DNA of 64,000 bases from Arabidopsis thaliana (taxonomy: Eukaryota > Streptophyta > Magnoliopsida > Brassicales > Brassicaceae). The translations under genes and the position numbers were made by a program. Below are positions 31,035-40,423 of the stretch, in pieces; positions within the stretch are counted from its first letter, which is position 1, and each line of letters begins with the position of its first letter. Under the pieces are notes generated by a model. The model was not told the origin of the DNA. It saw nothing but the letters and a program-made list of their open reading frames with translations, and made no database searches. The stretch is taken from NCBI RefSeq assembly GCF_000001735.4, contig NC_003071.7, positions 5,821,151-5,885,150 of the forward strand, read 5' to 3'.

Positions 31035-31063
31035 TTTATACACATTGATCAAGGTTAGCTGTG
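31035..31063 (+). promoter_or_regulatory. Core promoter box of DC1 gene D
   Basis: TTTATACACATTGATCAAGG then TTAGCTGTG, the same box as in A, B and C, 77 bp before the start codon. Confidence 0.55.
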
Positions 31064-31271
31064 TGTTTCAAGTTGAACATACGAAAGAGGAGAGAAGGAG
31101 ACAGAAAAAAATATCACAACATCGTTTTTAGAAGCAACCATGAACCTAGTCGGTGAATTTCGTGAGGAAGAAATTGATGGGAAAACGTTTTTCTTATACA
31201 ATTCTTCAACCTCCTCCGGTGAAGACATTCCTCTCCAACCTCTTTTCCTTTGTCCCCTCTTACGTGTCAAA

Positions 31272-31428
31272 TATTGGGCCATATGTATGGACCTTATATG
31301 TTTTGGGCTTTAACTGTAACTTATCGATGAAGTCTCATAAACCCTTGTGTAAACCCTAGCAGCTTTGTGTATATAAGCAATTGTATGAATGATCAATAAA
31401 GCAAGTCAGTTCGATATCTAATTCTACA
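31272..31428 (+). repeat. 5' LTR (157 bp) of the young copia
   Basis: Identical to 36122-36278. It contains a TATA-like GTATATAAGC near 31370 and an AATAAA at 31396-31401, which fit promoter and polyadenylation roles. Confidence 0.95.
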
Positions 31429-31440
31429 TGGTATCAGAGC
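31429..31440 (+). other. Primer-binding site (initiator tRNA-Met)
   Basis: TGGTATCAGAGC directly after the 5' LTR. Confidence 0.9.
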
Positions 31441-31522
31441 TTAAGATCTCTCAAAAAAAAAAAAAAAAAAAACTTAAATTTCTTCCGCTTGTTACATCGA
31501 TAGTTTCGATTAGTGTGTTTTG

Positions 31523-31557
<35 letters not shown>

Positions 31558-31608
31558 TTTTCGATAGTTTCGATCTGGTTTTCTCTTGAAGTTGTGTTCT
31601 AACAAGAG

Positions 31609-34600
31609 ATGTCAGAAAAAGAAGGAGAGATTACCTCTGGAAGCACAACAAAGATGGGTGCATCTGGTGGTTCTCGTGTTGATTCCCTGATGGTGTCTCC
31701 GTACACATTGGCAAGCTCAGATAATCCAGGAGCTGTGATCTCGTCGGTCGAGCTCAACGGTGACAACTACAACCAGTGGGCGACGGAGATGTTAAACGCA
31801 CTCCAAGCAAAGCGTAAGACAGGCTTCATCAACGGTACGATACCGAGACCACCCCCTAACGATCCCAATTATGAAAATTGGACTGCAGTCAATTCAATGA
31901 TAGTGGGTTGGATTCGCACTTCTATTGAACCAAAGGTGAAAGCGACTGTCACTTTCATATCTGATGCTCATCTGTTGTGGAAAGATTTGAAACAACGTTT
32001 CTCTGTGGGAAACAAGGTGCGTATTCATCAGATTAGAGCTCAGCTTTCGTCATGTCGTCAAGATGGACAAGCTGTCATTGAATACTATGGGCGTTTGTCT
32101 AATCTGTGGGAAGAGTACAATATCTACAAGCCTGTTACGGTGTGCACTTGTGGATTGTGTAGGTGTGGAGCAACCTCTGAACCGACAAAAGAGAGAGAGG
32201 AGGAGAAAATCCATCAGTTCGTGCTTGGTCTTGATGAATCCAGATTTGGTGGGTTGTGTGCTACGCTTATCAATATGGATCCACTCCCTTCTCTTGGTGA
32301 AATTTACTCAAGAGTTATTCGTGAAGAACAGAGGTTGGCTTCAGTTCATGTGCGTGAACAAAAGGAAGAGGCAGTGGGGTTCTTGGCTCGACGTGAGCAG
32401 CTCGATCATCACTCCCGTGTTGATGCTTCTTCTAGTCGATCTGAACACACTGGTGGAAGTAGATCAAATTCCATAATCAAGGGCCGTGTCACGTGCTCAA
32501 ACTGTGGACGTACGGGACATGAGAAAAAGGAATGTTGGCAGATCGTGGGTTTTCCAGACTGGTGGTCGGAGAGGAATGGTGGTCGTGGTTCAAATGGGCG
32601 AGGTCGTGGTGGTCGTGGCTCTAATGGCGGTCGTGGACAAGGTCAAGTCATGGCAGCTCACGCTACTAGCTCCAATTCCTCTGTTTTTCCAGAATTTACA
32701 GAGGAACATATGAGGGTTCTCAGTCAACTTGTCAAAGAAAAGTCAAACAGTGGATCCACTTCAAACAACAATTCTGATCGCTTGTCTGGTAAGACTAAAC
32801 TTGGAGATATTATTTTGGATTCTGGTGCTTCTCACCACATGACTGGCACGCTTTCTAGCTTAACCAATGTGGTACCGGTTCCACCATGTCCTGTGGGATT
32901 CGCCGATGGAAGTAAAGCGTTTGCTTTAAGCGTGGGAGTTTTGACACTTTCGAACACAGTCTCGTTGACTAATGTTCTTTTTGTGCCTTCTTTGAACTGC
33001 ACTTTGATTTCAGTTTCTAAACTTTTGAAACAAACACAATGTCTCGCCACTTTCACTGATACACTTTGCTTCTTACAGGACCGTTCTTCGAAGACTTTGA
33101 TTGGAAGCGGTGAAGAGCGTGGTGGTGTGTACTATCTTACGGACGTGACTCCAGCGAAGATTCATACTGCAAATGTCGATTCTGATCAAGCATTATGGCA
33201 TCAACGTTTAGGACATCCGAGTTTCTCAGTTCTTTCGTCTTTACCTTTGTTTTCAAAAACTTCATCTACTGTTACTTCTCATTCATGTGATGTGTGTTTC
33301 CGAGCTAAACAGACGAGAGAAGTTTTTCCAGAAAGTATTAATAAAACAGAAGAATGTTTTTCTTTAATTCATTGTGATGTATGGGGTCCATATCGAGTTC
33401 CCGCTTCTTGTGGTGCAGTTTATTTCTTAACCATTGTTGATGACTACTCAAGAGCGGTATGGACCTATTTACTGCTTGAGAAATCTGAGGTGCGACAGGT
33501 TCTCACAAATTTTTTAAAATATGCGGAGAAACAGTTTGGAAAAACTGTGAAGATGGTTCGTAGTGACAATGGGACAGAGTTCATGTGCCTCTCTTCTTAT
33601 TTCCGTGAGAATGGTATCATTCATCAAACATCATGTGTTGGTACTCCACAGCAAAATGGGCGGGTGGAACGCAAGCACCGTCATATTCTCAATGTTGCGA
33701 GAGCTTTGTTGTTCCAAGCAAGCTTACCCATTAAGTTTTGGGGTGAAAGTATTCTCACGGCGGCATACTTAATAAATCGTACTCCATCTTCCATTCTCTC
33801 TGGTCGTACACCATATGAAGTTCTCCATGGCAGTAAACCCGTTTATTCTCAGTTGCGTGTATTTGGGTCAGCATGCTATGTTCATCGAGTAACACGTGAC
33901 AAAGACAAATTTGGTCAGCGGAGTCGCTCTTGTATTTTTGTTGGCTATCCGTTTGGTAAAAAGGGCTGGAAGGTTTATGACATTGAGCGCAACGAATTTT
34001 TGGTGTCAAGAGACGTTATTTTTCGTGAGGAAGTGTTTCCTTATGCTGGTGTCAACTCCTCTACTCTTGCGAGCACATCACTTCCGACAGTTTCTGAAGA
34101 TGATGATTGGGCGATCCCACCTCTAGAGGTGAGGGGGAGCATTGATTCTGTTGAAACAGAGAGGGTGGTGTGTACCACTGATGAGGTCGTTCTTGACACC
34201 TCTGTTTCCGACTCCGAAATTCCAAATCAAGAATTTGTGCCTGACGACACACCGCCGTCGTCTCCTTTGTCTGTATCTCCTTCCGGTTCTCCGAATACTC
34301 CTACAACACCAATAGTTGTGCCGGTGGCAAGTCCGATCCCTGTGTCACCACCTAAACAACGAAAGAGTAAACGTGCTACACATCCGCCTCCTAAGCTCAA
34401 TGACTACGTTCTCTACAATGCTATGTACACACCATCGTCTATACACGCTCTTCCCGCTGATCCATCACAGTCTTCTACGGTCCCAGGTAAATCTTTGTTC
34501 CCGTTAACCGATTATGTCTCTGACGCAGCTTTCTCTTCATCACATCGTGCTTATTTGGCTGCCATTACCGATAATGTGGAGCCTAAGCATTTTAAGGAAG

Positions 34601-36114
34601 CTGTCCAAATTAAAGTATGGAATGACGCTATGTTTACTGAAGTTGATGCGTTAGAAATTAACAAGACATGGGACATAGTCGATTTGCCACCAGGAAAGGT
34701 CGCTATTGGAAGTCAATGGGTTTTCAAGACTAAATATAATTCAGATGGAACGGTTGAAAGATATAAAGCTCGTCTTGTGGTTCAAGGGAACAAGCAAGTT
34801 GAAGGAGAAGATTACAAGGAGACTTTTGCGCCTGTTGTTCGAATGACTACGGTTCGCACTCTTCTCCGTAATGTTGCTGCCAATCAATGGGAAGTTTATC
34901 AAATGGATGTTCATAATGCCTTCCTTCATGGTGATCTTGAAGAGGAAGTCTATATGAAACTTCCACCTGGATTTCGTCATTCACATCCGGATAAAGTTTG
35001 TCGTCTTCGTAAGTCATTGTATGGTTTGAAACAAGCTCCTCGATGTTGGTTCAAGAAGCTGTCCGATTCTCTCTTACGTTTTGGATTTGTTCAATCATAT
35101 GAAGACTACTCACTTTTTTCGTATACACGGAACAATATTGAGCTTCGCGTGTTGATATATGTGGATGATCTTTTAATTTGTGGTAATGATGGATACATGC
35201 TTCAAAAGTTCAAGGATTACTTGAGTCGCTGTTTTTCTATGAAGGACTTGGGCAAATTAAAATACTTTCTCGGTATCGAAGTAAGTCGTGGGCCTGAAGG
35301 GATCTTCCTCTCTCAGCGTAAGTATGCTCTTGACGTTATAGCCGATAGTGGAAATCTTGGTTCTCGGCCTGCACACACTCCATTGGAACAAAATCATCAT
35401 CTTGCTTCAGACGATGGACCTCTTCTCTCCGATCCCAAGCCTTATCGTCGTCTTGTTGGCCGCTTGCTCTACCTACTACATACTCGTCCTGAGTTGAGTT
35501 ATTCAGTTCATGTGTTGGCTCAGTTTATGCAGAATCCTAGAGAAGCTCACTTCGATGCTGCATTGCGTGTGGTTAGGTATTTAAAAGGTTCTCCTGGTCA
35601 AGGCATTTTGTTAAACGCTGATCCGGATTTAACGTTAGAGGTGTATTGTGATTCTGATTGGCAGTCATGTCCTTTAACTCGACGATCAATTAGTGCGTAT
35701 GTGGTGTTGCTTGGTGGTTCCCCTATTTCATGGAAGACGAAGAAGCAGGATACAGTTTCACACTCCTCGGCTGAAGCTGAATATCGTGCTATGTCCTATG
35801 CTCTTAAAGAAATCAAATGGCTACGTAAGTTGTTAAAAGAATTAGGCATTGAACAGTCTACTCCAGCTCGTTTATATTGTGACAGTAAAGCGGCTATACA
35901 CATTGCCGCTAATCCTGTGTTCCATGAAAGGACCAAACACATCGAGTCGGATTGTCATTCGGTTCGCGATGCAGTACGTGACGGGATCATCACAACCCAA
36001 CACGTTCGCACAACTGAACAACTTGCCGATGTTTTTACAAAGGCTCTCGGTCGTAATCAGTTTCTCTACTTAATGTCCAAGTTGGGCGTTCAGAATCTTC
36101 ACACTCCAACGTGA
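31609..36114 (+). CDS. Copia gag-pol polyprotein, intact (1501 aa)
   Basis: A single uninterrupted frame. Gag with UBN2/retrotran_gag-like region (about 40-270: LNGDNYNQWATEMLNAL, LWKDLKQRFSVGN), CCHC knuckle CSNCGRTGHEKKEC (about 298), Gly/Arg-rich linker, protease ILDSGASHHMTG (about 405), GAG-pre-integrase LWHQRLGHPSFSVL (about 530), integrase with HCDVWGPY, IVDDYSRAVWTY, VRSDNGTEF and TPQQNGRVERKHRHIL (about 585-700). A Pro/Ser-rich spacer follows, then reverse transcriptase (WVFKTKYNSDGTVERYKARL..ETFAPVVRM to VLIYVDDLLICGND, about 1025-1190), RNase H (WKTKKQDTVSHSSAEAEYRA, about 1380) and ADVFTKALG near the end. No stops or frameshifts. With identical LTRs it is probably autonomous or was very recently. 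Confidence 0.96.
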   Translation: MSEKEGEITSGSTTKMGASGGSRVDSLMVSPYTLASSDNPGAVISSVELNGDNYNQWATEMLNALQAKRKTGFINGTIPRPPPNDPNYENWTAVNSMIVGWIRTSIEPKVKATVTFISDAHLLWKDLKQRFSVGNKVRIHQIRAQLSSCRQDGQAVIEYYGRLSNLWEEYNIYKPVTVCTCGLCRCGATSEPTKEREEEKIHQFVLGLDESRFGGLCATLINMDPLPSLGEIYSRVIREEQRLASVHVREQKEEAVGFLARREQLDHHSRVDASSSRSEHTGGSRSNSIIKGRVTCSNCGRTGHEKKECWQIVGFPDWWSERNGGRGSNGRGRGGRGSNGGRGQGQVMAAHATSSNSSVFPEFTEEHMRVLSQLVKEKSNSGSTSNNNSDRLSGKTKLGDIILDSGASHHMTGTLSSLTNVVPVPPCPVGFADGSKAFALSVGVLTLSNTVSLTNVLFVPSLNCTLISVSKLLKQTQCLATFTDTLCFLQDRSSKTLIGSGEERGGVYYLTDVTPAKIHTANVDSDQALWHQRLGHPSFSVLSSLPLFSKTSSTVTSHSCDVCFRAKQTREVFPESINKTEECFSLIHCDVWGPYRVPASCGAVYFLTIVDDYSRAVWTYLLLEKSEVRQVLTNFLKYAEKQFGKTVKMVRSDNGTEFMCLSSYFRENGIIHQTSCVGTPQQNGRVERKHRHILNVARALLFQASLPIKFWGESILTAAYLINRTPSSILSGRTPYEVLHGSKPVYSQLRVFGSACYVHRVTRDKDKFGQRSRSCIFVGYPFGKKGWKVYDIERNEFLVSRDVIFREEVFPYAGVNSSTLASTSLPTVSEDDDWAIPPLEVRGSIDSVETERVVCTTDEVVLDTSVSDSEIPNQEFVPDDTPPSSPLSVSPSGSPNTPTTPIVVPVASPIPVSPPKQRKSKRATHPPPKLNDYVLYNAMYTPSSIHALPADPSQSSTVPGKSLFPLTDYVSDAAFSSSHRAYLAAITDNVEPKHFKEAVQIKVWNDAMFTEVDALEINKTWDIVDLPPGKVAIGSQWVFKTKYNSDGTVERYKARLVVQGNKQVEGEDYKETFAPVVRMTTVRTLLRNVAANQWEVYQMDVHNAFLHGDLEEEVYMKLPPGFRHSHPDKVCRLRKSLYGLKQAPRCWFKKLSDSLLRFGFVQSYEDYSLFSYTRNNIELRVLIYVDDLLICGNDGYMLQKFKDYLSRCFSMKDLGKLKYFLGIEVSRGPEGIFLSQRKYALDVIADSGNLGSRPAHTPLEQNHHLASDDGPLLSDPKPYRRLVGRLLYLLHTRPELSYSVHVLAQFMQNPREAHFDAALRVVRYLKGSPGQGILLNADPDLTLEVYCDSDWQSCPLTRRSISAYVVLLGGSPISWKTKKQDTVSHSSAEAEYRAMSYALKEIKWLRKLLKELGIEQSTPARLYCDSKAAIHIAANPVFHERTKHIESDCHSVRDAVRDGIITTQHVRTTEQLADVFTKALGRNQFLYLMSKLGVQNLHTPT

Positions 36115-36121
36115 GGGGGAG
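36111..36121 (+). other. Polypurine tract of the young copia
   Basis: GTGAGGGGGAG immediately before the 3' LTR; it overlaps the stop codon region of gag-pol. Confidence 0.85.
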
Positions 36122-36278
36122 TATTGGGCCATATGTATGGACCTTATATGTTTTGGGCTTTAACTGTAACTTATCGATGAAGTCTCATAAACCCTTGTGT
36201 AAACCCTAGCAGCTTTGTGTATATAAGCAATTGTATGAATGATCAATAAAGCAAGTCAGTTCGATATCTAATTCTACA
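36122..36278 (+). repeat. 3' LTR (157 bp) of the young copia
   Basis: Identical to the 5' LTR. The second TSD copy TCAAA follows at 36279-36283. Confidence 0.95.
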
Positions 36279-38256
36279 TCAAAACTCACAGCCAAAAAGA
36301 TCCGGAGGCTAATTCTGATGACCAAGGCTTTGTCCTGTTCGATATTTCCCCTCACTTCCCCAGCGCTGATCCACAAGTCCACTATATGCTTGATTCTCAC
36401 AACCGCGGTCTTATCTGTAAGCTCCCTGTTGTCCCTCTCTTTTGGTGCAACAATAAAGAACCTAATGGTGCCGACTTCTGTTGTAGTGCATGCAAACTCA
36501 CAAATCTTGGCACAGCCTACTATTTTTGTGCCACATGTCGTAAGAAGTTCCACAAAGAATGTGTGGAGTCTCCACTTGAAATCAAACACCCTTCCTATCC
36601 CTTTCAATCTCTCCAACTTTATAGTTCTCCCTTTGCTCTTGTGAATTGCATATGTTGTGATATAAGTTTCCAAGACATTATTTATCATTCTTCTAATCAC
36701 AAACTGAGTATGCATCCTGTTTGTGCGATGAAACCAGTACCCATTTTTATAGACCACACAAAAAGACATCCCCACCCTCTCACTTTTTCCCCTAGGGAAG
36801 CTTTCTTACCTTGCAATGTTTGCGGCCTGATTAAAGAATCTATTCTCACCTATGTTTGTGTTCCATGTGACTTTGTAGTCCATCAAGATTGTCTATATTT
36901 CACGCATGTCATAAAAATATCTCGTCACCACCACCGTATCATTTTTACCTCTTCTCTTCCATATGGAAAATGGTCTTGCGGAGTCTGTCGTAGGGAGGTT
37001 GACAATCATTATGGTGCTTACTCTTGCATCAAGTGTGGTGATTATTTTGTTCATACAAGATGTGCATTGCGAAAAGATGTGTGGAATGGAGAAGATCTCG
37101 AGGGAGTACCTGAAGAACCTGAGATAGATGTTGAGCCATACGAGACGATAGCTGATGGAATTATACTCCATTTTTCTCATGACCATCATCTAAAACTCGA
37201 GATCAATAGAGTTTACGATGAAAACAAGTTTTGTCAAGCGTGCATCCTTCCAATCTATGAGGGTACGTACTATTCATGTTTGGATAAATGTGAATTCATC
37301 CTACATGAAGCATGCGTTAATGCCCCTAGAAAGAAACACCATCCGTTGCATACTCACCCGCTTACGCTTAAGGTCGTCAGTATTGGATACGATCATTACA
37401 GAAGAAGAGGAAATTACTTCGACTGTGGTGCTTGTAAGCGTGCAAGTTGTGGTTTTGTCTATGATAGTCAGGATTTCTCACTTGATTTGCGGTGTGCCTC
37501 TATTTCCGAACCATTTCAATATCAAGGCCACAAGCATCCCTTATTTCTAGCCTTAGAGCCAGATGAAGAAAAAGCGGCGATATGTCAAATTTGCCAAGAA
37601 GATGGTGATGGAAATAACTATATTAGAAAACTAAATTGCATGGAATGCAAGTATATTATTTGTTTCAGGTGTGCTACATTGCCATACAAGGCAAAGTACA
37701 AGCATGACAAACATTTCCTCACATTTCGGGAAGGGGAAGAGGGAAGTGATCAATTAGACTGGTGTGAGGTATGCGAAAAGAAATTAATATACTCAAGAAA
37801 AGGTGGGTTCTATGCGTGTGATGACTGTTGCACCACTCTCCATGTTGATTGTTTGCTTGGGGAGATGAGTGTATGTTGAAACCTGGTCATACTGTAATGA
37901 CTTATAGGTCAAACATTCATATTCTTCCCAACAATACCATGACTCGACCTTTCTGCCATCGTCATAAAGAAGATCGTTGTCCACACAAAGTAATTTTCAA
38001 ATGACATGAAATGACATTTTGCTCTTACAGTTGTTCGATGGATTAAATGTCATCATCGCCGGTGCTTCGTCGTTTACTTCTAGATCTCTACTTTTCTAGT
38101 TCCCCATTTGCTTCATCTTCTTGTTGTCTGGTTGTTTACGTTTTATCAAACCACGAATTAAACTCGTTGTTTTCGTTTCTATTCGAAAGAATATTATAAT
38201 TAGCCCAGTCACATAAATAAATTTTGTAAAAAACACATGTTTCTCGATTCATTTAA

Positions 38257-38324
38257 CCGGTTTATTCCAAACCGACTCGAAAGAACTATAAGAAAAACAT
38301 TTGAGTCGGTTTTGAATAAACCGG
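38257..38324. repeat. Inverted repeat upstream of the MYB3R-like gene
   Basis: Arms of 22 bp (38257-38278, starting CCGGTTTATT, and 38303-38324, ending AATAAACCGG) pair with one mismatch around a 24-base loop, about 200 bp upstream of the start codon. It could be a cruciform or RNA hairpin, or the ends of a tiny inverted-repeat element. The rest of 38003-38256 shows only the tail of gene D and AT-rich sequence. Confidence 0.8.
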
Positions 38325-38532
38325 CCGGTGCCAGGTTAACGGCGGTTAGCAGTTATGTCGGCGGAAGAAGTATTCGTTACAATATTTGTTTTAATCCCAA
38401 TTAGTCTCCTTCTCCTTTCTCTCTGCTCTCTCGTTCAACGGGCAAAGTTTTTTTCGAATAAAGTTTTGGTTTTTCTTTTAACGTTCCCTTCTTCTTCCTC
38501 CTCCTCGCGAATTCGCTTATCTGTCGATCACG

Positions 38533-39901
38533 ATGAGCTCAAGTTCGAATCCACCGGTTTGTTCACCGGAAAAGGTCAGATTTTTCCCTGAAATCTGATT
38601 AGGGCTTTTCATTTCTTGTGATCAGATTGTTATCTTCGCCTACTTTGGTGTGAGTTCATGGGTTTTAGGTCTGAATCGGAACACGTTTTAACGTGTCTTG
38701 GAACAGGGTCTGAATTGGTTTCTAATGATTAGGATTGTATAAACCCTAAACATCCATCTTGTGCTTGAAAGAAATCGACTCGTTTTTTTTGGTGAGATCT
38801 GGCTTCTATTTTGCGGCCGTTGAGTTTTTAGGGTTTTGTGAGTTTTGATTAATTATTTGTATAAAGATACGTTCTTGTTCATTTTGTGCTCAATCCATGT
38901 TTTTAACGAAAATTCTGGATTTTGGTGATTTTCATGGGGTTTTAGGAGGAAAGAAGTGAAATGAAGATTGAGATTCAATGTATGGAGAATAAGCAACCAT
39001 TAGCTGCTTCTTGCTCCTCTGCATCCGAAGGCAGTGGCTGTTTCTTCCTCAAGTCACCTGAAATCGCAACTCCTGCCACAGTATCTTCATTTCCTCGGTA
39101 CTTTTACTATCTTTTACATTTCATCTTCTATCTGTGTGTTTATACAACTTATTATGAAATTGATTGATTGGAAAGACTGTGCTTTGATGACTTACACCGA
39201 ACTCATTTTGGGTTTCTGCAATGTTTTAATGTTGATCTGCAGGAGGACTAGTGGACCTATGAGACGAGCAAAAGGTGGTTGGACTCCAGAGGAGGTTAGT
39301 GGTTGCTTTTGTTTCATTATTTTGTTGGTGTCTGGAGCAACCTCATTCGACTATGTATCTTGTATGTATAAGGATTACTGTTCACTTGAATGAAAGAGGA
39401 GGCTAGCATTATTGTGGTCTGTAATTGGTTTCTATCACTATTCAGGATGAGACACTTAGACGAGCAGTTGAAAAGTATAAGGGGAAGAGGTGGAAGAAAA
39501 TAGGTAAATTTCTTTTCTTGAATCTGTTTCCTGAAAAAGTAGTATTGCAATACATTAGAATGAGATTATAGGTCTTCTAATCACACTCTTGTATGTATAC
39601 TTGAATGTATAATTTATACATTTTTAAAACTGAACTCGTATCTTAAATCTGCTGAGAATTTTGTGAATTTTTCTCATTCAGTAAACATGATCTCTGCTGT
39701 GCACTGTGCAAGAGAACCATGATTTCTTTTTTGTCTCTTAAATGTTAAAGTAGCTGGTTTCGGTCAATGTTCTGTTTGTTTGATTTTTTTGTATTTCATC
39801 TTACAGCGGAATTTTTCCCAGAGAGAACACAAGTCCAATGCTTGCACAGGTGGCAGAAAGTTCTTAATCCAGAGCTTGTTAAAGGACCTTGGACTCAAGA
39901 G
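38533..39901 (+). pseudogene. MYB3R5-like: Truncated MYB3R5-like (R1R2R3 MYB) gene, first five exons
   Basis: Exons 38533-38574, 38946-39097, 39243-39294, 39446-39503 and 39807-39901 join in frame (399 bp, 133 codons) with GT/AG borders. The product starts MSSSSNPPVCSPEK, continues with EERSEMKIEIQ and SGCFFLKSPEIATPATVSSF, and then has a full R1 MYB repeat with its three Trp (GGW, KRW, HRW). It breaks off at the start of R2 (LVKGPWTQE). This matches Arabidopsis MYB3R5, a repressor-type MYB3R that binds MSA elements of G2/M genes. R2, R3 (the DNA-binding pair) and the C-terminus are absent. After the last donor site some intron-like sequence runs to about 40000 and then changes into repeat and a MULE. 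A partial duplicate is the likeliest reading. An overlapping ORF from ATG 38355 in another frame is probably leader sequence. Confidence 0.88.
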
Positions 39902-40054
39902 GTTCTCTTATCATTTTCATGTTCTGAAACTTTTTTTGGTTTTCATTTTACGTAAATATTTGGTAGCTCTAAAATTCTCTTCAACAAGTTTACAGTGGCT
40001 CCATCGTTGAATCCATCTGTGTACATATGATCCGTTGTCTGTGTATATTAATAT
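39902..40054. other. Junction between MYB fragment and MULE
   Basis: Intron-like sequence continues to about 40000 (ends TTTACAG/TGG). At 40009-40041 is the 33-bp string also present at 9341-9373, then the MULE TSD ATATTAATAT (40045-40054). Confidence 0.8.
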
Positions 40055-40395
40055 GGGAAAAATGTCGAAAAAATCATGAACTTGCAATTTTTGGACGATT
40101 TAATCTTGAACTTCAAGGAAGACTAATAAATCGTAAAGTTATTGTTAACTTTCTATATAAATGACGAAGTTTCTGTTGACTTGTCTATTTAGTCACGTCG
40201 TTAAATAGGTTTAATAGAATCGATTACGACGTTAATACTCCCGTTTAGCTGCTCTGTTAGAATAAAACGACGTCGTTTCTTTCTCAGACAAAGCGAGATA
40301 AAACAACGTCGTTTTATCTGTTACCCAATTTTAATCCCTAAAATCCCTAAATCAAATCGACATCTCTCTTTCTTCTCTTCTCAAACTCGACATCT
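40055..40395 (+). repeat. Left TIR of the MULE
   Basis: About 341 bp and inversely matching 44418-44757. It contains two palindromic boxes around GACGTC (AAAACGACGTCGTTTC at about 40264 and ACAACGTCGTTTTATC at about 40304). The second has one changed base relative to its partner. Confidence 0.9.
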
Positions 40396-40423
40396 CTCTT
40401 ATCAATTTCTCTGTTCGATCGAA

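Larger units (their letters stand above)
31272..36278 (+). mobile_element. Complete, young copia LTR retrotransposon inside DC1 gene D
   Basis: 5007 bp. The 157-bp LTRs (31272-31428 and 36122-36278) are identical base for base. The 5-bp TSD is TCAAA (31267-31271 and 36279-36283). The PBS TGGTATCAGAGC abuts the 5' LTR, the polypurine tract GTGAGGGGGAG abuts the 3' LTR, and one intact gag-pol lies between. LTRs begin TATTGG rather than the usual TG and end CTACA. The leader has two long A-runs (about 31453-31470 and 31524-31552) and a repeated TCGATAGTTTCGAT. Confidence 0.97.
31140..38002 (+). pseudogene. DC1 gene D, split by a copia element and frameshifted near its end
   Basis: Exonic sequence lies at 31140-31271 and 36284-38002. 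The start MNLVGEFREEEIDGKTF aligns with the paralogs. The frame is in register across the insertion (44 codons before it; ACT CAC AGC resumes at 36284). The right part encodes CSAC..CRKKFHKEC, CNVCGL..CDFVVHQDC, CGVCRR..CGDYFVHTRC, CQAC..CEFILHEAC, CGACKRASCGF, CQICQE..CKYIICFRC and WCEVC..CCTTLHVDC. Near 37862-37870 the conserved GEDMYMLKP is disrupted by a net 1-base loss, giving a stop at 37877-37879. Further on, a conserved Trp codon (TGG in gene A) is TGA at 38000-38002. So it carries C-terminal lesions that do not depend on the copia insertion. From ATG 36386 a 497-residue DC1 protein could in principle be made if transcribed from the copia LTR. Confidence 0.9.
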
